From: an uncultured bacterium
GTDB lineage: Bacteria > Cyanobacteriota > Vampirovibrionia > Gastranaerophilales > Gastranaerophilaceae
Reading direction: 5' to 3'
Assembly: GCA_900551915.1 (NCBI GenBank)
Contig: URXT01000055.1
Coordinates: 1 to 9,680 of the forward strand
DNA length: 9,680 bases
Under the pieces are notes generated by a model. It was not told the DNA's origin. It did no database searches and was given only the letters and a program-made list of their open reading frames with translations. Below, one piece after another: positions 5,927 to 9,680 of this stretch; the first letter of the stretch is position 1, and each line of letters starts with the position of its first letter. Both the position numbers and the translations under genes were made by a program.

Positions 5927-5955
5927 GTTACATATTTTGTAATAAAACGTTACAT
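5927..5955. promoter_or_regulatory. Alternating GTTACA/TGTAA half-sites
   Basis: Three half-sites lie about 30-60 bases upstream of the rpsJ -35: GTTACAT (5927-5933), TGTAA (5938-5942) and GTTACAT (5949-5955). They form two overlapping inverted repeats, TTACA-N5-TGTAA and TGTAA-N7-TTACA. The position suits an activator or an UP-element-like region. The spacing does not exactly match the CRP/FNR type (N6) or NtcA (GTA-N8-TAC), so no regulator is named. Confidence 0.3.
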
Positions 5956-5979
5956 AAAAAAATGCCGCATTACTGCGGC
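5956..5979 (-). terminator. Rho-independent terminator of minCDE
   Basis: On the transcript GCCGCA-GTAA-TGCGGC forms a perfect 6-bp GC-rich stem with a four-base loop (5979-5964). One A and a run of seven U follow (5962-5956). It sits 41 bases after the minE stop and before the rpsJ promoter, so it separates the two operons. Confidence 0.88.
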
Positions 5980-6000
5980 GCTTAATTCTCTCTCTTTCAA

Positions 6001-6018
6001 CTCTGAATTAATTCAGAG
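6001..6018. repeat. Perfect 18-base palindrome after minE
   Basis: CTCTGAATTAATTCAGAG is a perfect inverted repeat starting two bases after the minE stop. As RNA it gives a 7-bp stem with a UUAA loop. No U-run follows, and the true terminator is 20 bases further on. It may protect the 3' end of the min transcript or be a protein-binding palindrome. Confidence 0.45.
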
Positions 6019-6020
6019 GA

Positions 6021-6509
6021 TTATTTTGATTTACTGTGTTTTGTGTTGGTATTAGATTCTTCTGTTTGAGTTTCTTCGGAAATTTCTTCCTCTGAAGAGG
6101 TTTCATCTTCTGCAATTTCAGAACATTCTTCTTCTGTATCATCCGAAGTTTCGTTTTCATCTTCATTTTTTTCAGAAGTTTCTGCTTCTGCTGCTTCTTC
6201 AGCGGCTTCGATTTCTTCTTCATCTTTTGCCCTTAAAACCGGAATAGAAAGCATTAAGGCCATTTGATTTCCCTCTTGTTCGAAATTAAGTTCAAGAGCA
6301 TCTTTATCCATTTCAACATATTTTGAAAGAAGTTCAATCAATTCGCCGCGCATTTTTTCCAGAAGTTCAGGCGTAAGATTTGTTCTGTCCTGCATTAAAA
6401 CTACACGAAGACGGTTTACTGCCGTGTCTTTTGCATTTTCTTCCTTTTGTTCTGACTGGCGGAAAAAGCCGAAAACTTTATTAAATAAATCTGAGAAAAT
6501 ATCTTTCAT
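6021..6509 (-). CDS. minE: MinE, cell division topological specificity factor
   Basis: MinE stimulates the MinD ATPase and removes MinC-MinD from midcell, driving pole-to-pole oscillation. The 162-residue protein has an amphipathic N-terminus (MKDIFSDLFNKVFGFFR, residues 1-17) suited to membrane binding. The conserved core lies at about 28-93: NRLRVVLMQDRTNLTPELLE, then KMRGELIELLSKYVEMD and MALMLSIPVLR. Residues 94-162 form an extra acidic tail, about half Glu/Asp, ending in a short basic NTNTKHSKSK; typical MinE is only about 90 residues. The ATG at 6509 is preferred over a TTG at 6527, because AAGGAG (6522-6517) lies between them and overlaps the end of minD. One base separates the minD stop from this start, so translational coupling is likely. 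Confidence 0.93.
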   Translation of the reverse strand: MKDIFSDLFNKVFGFFRQSEQKEENAKDTAVNRLRVVLMQDRTNLTPELLEKMRGELIELLSKYVEMDKDALELNFEQEGNQMALMLSIPVLRAKDEEEIEAAEEAAEAETSEKNEDENETSDDTEEECSEIAEDETSSEEEISEETQTEESNTNTKHSKSK

Positions 6510-6510
6510 C

Positions 6511-7326
6511 TTACTTCTCCTTTCCAATCATTTTGGAAAAGAATTTTTTAACTTTTGCCAGAACACCGTTGTCTTCTTCGAGATTCAGGAAGGGAACGTC
6601 TTCGCCGATAATTCTTTTTGCCACATTTTTGTAGGCTTTTCCTGCAAGAGAATTTTCGTCATTAACTATCGGGTCGCCTTTGTTTGTAGAAGTTATAATT
6701 CCTGTATCTTCCGGAATTATACCGATTAAATCGGCTGAAAGTATTTCAACAACGTCTTCTACACTCATCATATCATTTGACTTGATAAGGTTCGGGCGAA
6801 CTCTGTTTAAAAGCAGTTTGTATGATTTAATTTCTTCTTTTGCCTCTAAAAGTCCGATAATTCTGTCGGCATCTCTAACTGCTGACATTTCAGGCGTTGT
6901 GACAACAATTGCTTCCGAGGCGCCGGCAACGGCATTTTGGAAACCTTGTTCAATACCTGCTGGACAGTCAACCAGAATGAAATCAAAGTCTTTTTGAAGT
7001 TCTTCGCAAATCTTTTTCAATTGTTCTTCTGTTACAGCTGTTTTATCTCTTGTTTGCGCTGCAGCAAGGAGGCAAAGATTTGGATTTTTCTTATCTTTTA
7101 CAAGAGCTTGTTTTAATTTGCAGCGTTCTTCGACAACGTCCACAATTGTATAAACAATTCTGTTTTCAAGACCGAGCAAAAGGTCTAAGTTTCTTAAACC
7201 CAAGTCGGTATCTATCATTACAACTTTTTTTCCGGCTCTTGCGAGTGCTGTTCCGATGTTGGCGTTAGTGGTAGTTTTACCGACTCCGCCCTTTCCGGAA
7301 GTGATTACTATAACTCGACCGCTCAT
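6511..7326 (-). CDS. minD: MinD, septum-site-determining ATPase
   Basis: MinD is a membrane-binding ATPase that recruits MinC and is released by MinE. The 271 residues show the deviant Walker A motif GKGGVGKTT (11-19, signature Lys12 and Lys17), the switch region IDTDLGLRNLD (38-48), Walker B ILVDCPAG (117-124), the TTPE motif (143-146), and a C-terminal amphipathic helix (VLAKVKKFFSKMIGKEK, 255-271) as the membrane-targeting sequence. ATG at 7326 follows AAAGGAG. It is 28 bases downstream of minC and one base ahead of minE. Confidence 0.98.
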   Translation of the reverse strand: MSGRVIVITSGKGGVGKTTTNANIGTALARAGKKVVMIDTDLGLRNLDLLLGLENRIVYTIVDVVEERCKLKQALVKDKKNPNLCLLAAAQTRDKTAVTEEQLKKICEELQKDFDFILVDCPAGIEQGFQNAVAGASEAIVVTTPEMSAVRDADRIIGLLEAKEEIKSYKLLLNRVRPNLIKSNDMMSVEDVVEILSADLIGIIPEDTGIITSTNKGDPIVNDENSLAGKAYKNVAKRIIGEDVPFLNLEEDNGVLAKVKKFFSKMIGKEK

Positions 7327-7354
7327 TATTTCTCCTTTTAAATTATTATAAAAA

Positions 7355-8245
7355 TTATGCTTCTCGTACCTTGTAGATAACTATGTGTTTTCTGCTTACT
7401 CTGGCTTCTTCCGGAGTAAATAAATCAGTTTTCTGGACATACGGGATATTAACCGTATCGGGGCGTCTTGCAAAAATATCGCCTATTCTTAATTGAATTG
7501 CGTGAAGTTTGAGGGCGCGGATTCTTGAGTAATTATTTCCGTCAGAACCGGCGTGGGCAATCCCGCCTAAAACACCCCAAACTGTAATATCGCCTTTTGC
7601 AATAATTTCAGCTCCGGGATTAACGTCACCGATTATTACGATGTTTCCGTCAGATTTAAGGCTCTGGCCTGAACGCAAAGTCCGCTGAACATATAATGTC
7701 GGAAGCTTTTCTGCTTCTTTCATATGTTTTTTTATTTCTGCGATTGTTTCATCGTCTTCAGCTTCGTCGGCGAATTCATCTGTAGAAATTTTTTCTTCGG
7801 AGCGAACTTCTTCTGAAACTTCTTCTTCCGGAAATCTTTCTTCGAAATCACCTTCACCGAAAATTTTATCCAGAGCATTTTCAAGTTCCGGATTTACAGG
7901 AGTTCCGTTTTCTTCTTTTTCTTCGGAGGTTTCCTCTTTGAATTCGGGAGCTTCGACTTTATTTTCGAGTTCGGAAACCTTGATGCCTAAACTTTCTGCT
8001 GCAATTCTGGTTTCTTCACAAACAGTTGAAATAAATTCCAACTCGCTGTCCATTGATTCTATCAAAGCTTTAACGCTGATAAGCTGCGACTGGTTAAGAT
8101 TAACTGCGCCGAATTTTATGCAGACTTTTTTTTCTTTTGCTTCAGGCAAATCAAGAATTCTGCTCAATTCGTAGATAATTTCCGAAGTTTTGTGAGCGTT
8201 GCTTAAGTCAACGATAAACCCGTTTTCAATATATCCCTTTTCCAT
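7355..8245 (-). CDS. minC: MinC, septum-site-determining FtsZ inhibitor
   Basis: MinC, carried by MinD, blocks FtsZ ring formation away from midcell. The 296-residue product has an N-terminal MinC_N-like domain (about 1-95) and a long acidic linker (about 98-180, with PEEEVSEEVRSEEK and DEAEDDETIAE). The C-terminal beta-helix domain (about 183-263) has LYVQRTLRSGQSLKSDG, where RSGQ (191-194) is the MinD-binding signature, and the repeated turns GDVNPGAEI, KGDITVWGVLGGIAHAG and RIGDIFARRPD. A short tail follows. I chose the ATG at 8245 over a GTG at 8278 because GGAAGG (8257-8252) is correctly placed in front of it. It is the first gene of minC-minD-minE. It is longer than E. coli MinC (231), mainly because of the linker. 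Confidence 0.94.
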   Translation of the reverse strand: MEKGYIENGFIVDLSNAHKTSEIIYELSRILDLPEAKEKKVCIKFGAVNLNQSQLISVKALIESMDSELEFISTVCEETRIAAESLGIKVSELENKVEAPEFKEETSEEKEENGTPVNPELENALDKIFGEGDFEERFPEEEVSEEVRSEEKISTDEFADEAEDDETIAEIKKHMKEAEKLPTLYVQRTLRSGQSLKSDGNIVIIGDVNPGAEIIAKGDITVWGVLGGIAHAGSDGNNYSRIRALKLHAIQLRIGDIFARRPDTVNIPYVQKTDLFTPEEARVSRKHIVIYKVREA

Positions 8246-8303
8246 ACTATTCCTTCCGTAATCCGGCTGCCGCTTCACAATTTTTACGGCTTCTAATAAT
8301 TAA

Positions 8304-8309
8304 ATTATA
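8304..8309 (-). promoter_or_regulatory. Candidate -10 box for minCDE
   Basis: A perfect TATAAT on the minus strand lies 59 bases before the minC ATG. No convincing -35 is at 16-18 bases (TTGTCA is 25 bases away), so the call rests on the -10 alone in AT-rich DNA. The rest of 8246-8400 shows no ORF or other clear signal. Confidence 0.35.
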
Positions 8310-8400
8310 AAACACAATATCAATTATTATTCCATGACAATACACGAAAAAATTTTTCTCTGCAATGATTTATTTCGAAATGTAATATTTTTAGTGGAAT

Positions 8401-8587
8401 GACGATAAGATATTAAAACGTTAAGTTCGATACGGTGATTGGGTGAAAAGTTGAACGCGTGAAAAGCCTGTTAATAAGAATGCAATTGCAGAATAATACA
8501 AGCTATTCCTACTGTTTCTATTTGGAATTAGAATAAACTCTTTTGCATAATGAACTTATCGTCTTAACATCTTAACATCTTATCGTC
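8401..8587. mobile_element. MITE-like element with inverted ends
   Basis: The 353-base gap between minC and the upstream gene contains a 187-base unit whose ends are inverted repeats. The left arm (8401-8425) and the reverse complement of the right arm (8563-8587) agree at 22 of 25 positions, both starting GACGATAAGAT. The interior has no ORF; it includes a perfect TGCAATTGCA palindrome (8481-8490). The arms themselves are built from 8-base units. No flanking target duplication is evident, so it could be a decayed miniature inverted-repeat element or an inverted pair of simple repeats. No transposase is nearby. Confidence 0.4.
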
Positions 8588-8592
8588 TTAAC
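8555..8592 (-). repeat. Octamer tandem repeat
   Basis: On the minus strand 8592-8555 consist of 4.75 consecutive 8-base units: GTTAAGAC, GATAAGAT, GTTAAGAT, GTTAAGAC, GATAAG. The consensus is G(T/A)TAAGA(C/T). A 14-base block (GTTAAGACGATAAG) occurs twice, 24 bases apart. It begins 6 bases after the stop of the 8599-9582 gene. Similar but degenerate octamers (GATAAGAT, ATTAAAAC, GTTAAGTT) occur on the plus strand at 8404-8427. Confidence 0.65.
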
Positions 8593-8598
8593 CTCCAA

Positions 8599-9582
8599 CT
8601 ACGCAAAAGTATCCAAATTCACACGTTTTTTAGCAAGGCGTTTGGCCAAATCTTCTTTTGTAATCATCCCGTCACCATTTACATCAAGTCCGGTGTTGCT
8701 TTCATAATAACTTTTTAGACTTCCATCGGAATTTCTTTCGCCTTTACGGCATAAAACCTCATTTGTCGCTCTGCAAGGAAGATATGTTGAAGCATACAAA
8801 TCAGCGGCGCTTAATTTTTTACCGCCGAATTTTTGTGTTGTAATTTTGTAAAACTTTTCCGCTAAATCAAGCTGTTCAATAGCAGACATTTTAGATACCT
8901 GTTCTTTTGTCAGATTTATTCCGTAAACCCTTTTTAAATCAGCAAGAGCAGGGTCTGTAAACTGAATAAGTCCTACAGCAGATTTTGAGCTATTCCACTT
9001 GTTCGGCTGCAAACCTGATTCTGAATTCATCACTGCAAGCAAATCCTGATAATCACAATTGATATTCTTTGCAACCTGCTTAACTTTTGCCAGAAAATCT
9101 TTGTTTAAATAATTCGCACTCAAAGTTGTATAAGAAGGTTTATAAGTGCTGCCTGGAACTTTTGAAGACGAAAAAGAATAAGAATTACCAATTCCCGAAC
9201 CGTATGTCAGGTCTTTTAAATCGTCAAATCTTGGAGTTTCTGTAATCTGAGGTATTGCATAAACTCCTGGATTTGCAATCGAATATGCTTTCGGAGTATA
9301 AAAACCAACCCCGTCATAAAGACTGTTATAATTTTGAAGATTTGAATTGTTGTTGTTCCAAGACGGCATGATAATTGGCGTGAAAGTTTGAGTAAACATT
9401 GGCTGAGGCGTTTTGAAAACAGACTCAAAACCATTGCTCATTATCTGCATAGCCGTATTGAAAACTGCAAAAGGATTATAAAAATAATTAAAACTGTACG
9501 GAACAAAAGGCATAAATCTATTGCAGCATCCGCCGAACCCGAACATATAATTAGTATTAAATCCTATGAAATGATACGACAT
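8599..9582 (-). CDS. Lysozyme-like transglycosylase with EF-hand motif
   Basis: The 327-residue protein has two parts. Residues 1-155 are low-complexity, rich in Phe, Tyr, Asn, Ser and Pro (CC at 19-20, NNNN at 76-79), with no clear signal peptide. Residues 160-327 look like a lysozyme-like (SLT-type) fold: FLAKVKQVAKNINCDYQDLLAVMNSESGL, with Glu188 as the likely catalytic acid, then SSKSAVGLIQFT (199-209), ASTYLPC, and a YYESNTGLDVNGDGMITKEDL end. The last segment is an EF-hand-like loop (D300, N302, D304, G305, D311). The order of the last blocks recalls phage and secreted murein-lytic proteins, so it may cleave peptidoglycan glycan strands. Substrate, export route and role are not shown. 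ATG at 9582 follows GGGGAA closely. No gene partner is visible; the min operon downstream has its own start. Confidence 0.7.
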   Translation of the reverse strand: MSYHFIGFNTNYMFGFGGCCNRFMPFVPYSFNYFYNPFAVFNTAMQIMSNGFESVFKTPQPMFTQTFTPIIMPSWNNNNSNLQNYNSLYDGVGFYTPKAYSIANPGVYAIPQITETPRFDDLKDLTYGSGIGNSYSFSSSKVPGSTYKPSYTTLSANYLNKDFLAKVKQVAKNINCDYQDLLAVMNSESGLQPNKWNSSKSAVGLIQFTDPALADLKRVYGINLTKEQVSKMSAIEQLDLAEKFYKITTQKFGGKKLSAADLYASTYLPCRATNEVLCRKGERNSDGSLKSYYESNTGLDVNGDGMITKEDLAKRLAKKRVNLDTFA

Positions 9583-9606
9583 AATTCCCCAAATTTCCCC
9601 GTTATA

Positions 9607-9612
9607 ATTATA
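9607..9612 (-). promoter_or_regulatory. Candidate -10 box upstream of the transglycosylase-like gene
   Basis: TATAAT on the minus strand, 24 bases before the ATG at 9582, in very AT-rich DNA. A run of seven T lies roughly where a -35 would be, but it is not a recognisable TTGACA. The remaining bases to 9680 hold no gene. Confidence 0.3.
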
Positions 9613-9680
9613 TAAAGTATATTTACAGAAAAAAATTTACTTTTCTGCCGGCTTTGTAAAAAAATATTAATAATTATATT

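Noticed and set aside
6008..6223. Lys-rich 71-residue ORF overlapping the end of minE
   Set aside because: It is the shifted frame of the GAA/GAG-rich minE tail; no ribosome-binding site and the composition is a by-product of the acidic repeats.
6510..6527. TTG start extending MinE by six residues
   Set aside because: The extension would be encoded by the Shine-Dalgarno region itself; the ATG at 6509 has AAGGAG at proper distance and the standard MinE N-terminus.
8246..8278. GTG start extending MinC by 11 residues
   Set aside because: GGAAGG lies just before the ATG at 8245, and the extra residues (MKRQPDYGRNS) do not look like MinC.
8341..8365. AAAAATTTTT palindrome upstream of minC as a terminator of the upstream gene
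   Set aside because: Pure A/T self-complementarity with no GC stem; not a credible terminator.
9620..9665. Weak intrinsic terminator at the window edge
   Set aside because: The stem TTTAC/GTAAA is only 5 bp with a 15-base loop; the T-run alone is not enough in such AT-rich DNA.

Overview
The window is a stretch of bacterial chromosome in which every recognisable gene lies on the minus strand. It is AT-rich. Two core operons dominate. Read in the direction of transcription (high to low coordinates) the order is: a cell-wall-lysis-type orphan gene (9582-8599); a roughly 350-base non-coding stretch holding a small inverted-repeat element; minC-minD-minE (8245-6021); an intrinsic terminator and a new promoter; then rpsJ-rplC-rplD-rplW-rplB-rpsS-rplV-rpsC-rplP-rpmC (5725-27), which runs towards the window edge, where rpsQ would normally follow.

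Organism: the S10 protein ([26 protein letters not shown] core, [12 protein letters not shown] end), the L3 centre ([22 protein letters not shown]-like) and the MinE core read most like cyanobacterial homologues, but the DNA is AT-rich and Shine-Dalgarno sites (AAGGAG/AAGGAA) are regular. My best inference is a non-photosynthetic cyanobacterial relative (Vampirovibrionia/Melainabacteria, e.g. Gastranaerophilales). This rests on remembered family sequences, not on a search.

How the genes work together: minCDE encodes the division-site selection oscillator (MinC inhibitor, MinD membrane ATPase, MinE antagonist). minD and minE are translationally coupled (TAA-G-ATG). The S10 operon encodes ten ribosomal proteins around the peptide exit tunnel, the L2 core and the mRNA entry site. 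All ten proteins are of normal length and intact.

The coding content is ordinary; the unusual content is non-coding. The nine spacers inside the S10 operon add up to about 1.0 kb, with 211 and 253 bases around rplC alone. They contain GC-rich stems, a palindromic element with competing arms, and short sequence modules that recur in different spacers in a different order or orientation. The rpsJ leader has a possible pseudoknot or switch. MinE carries an extra acidic tail of about 69 residues, and MinC has a comparably acidic interdomain linker. I see no CRISPR array, tRNA, rRNA, phage module or complete transposon, and no strong candidate for a wholly new protein system.
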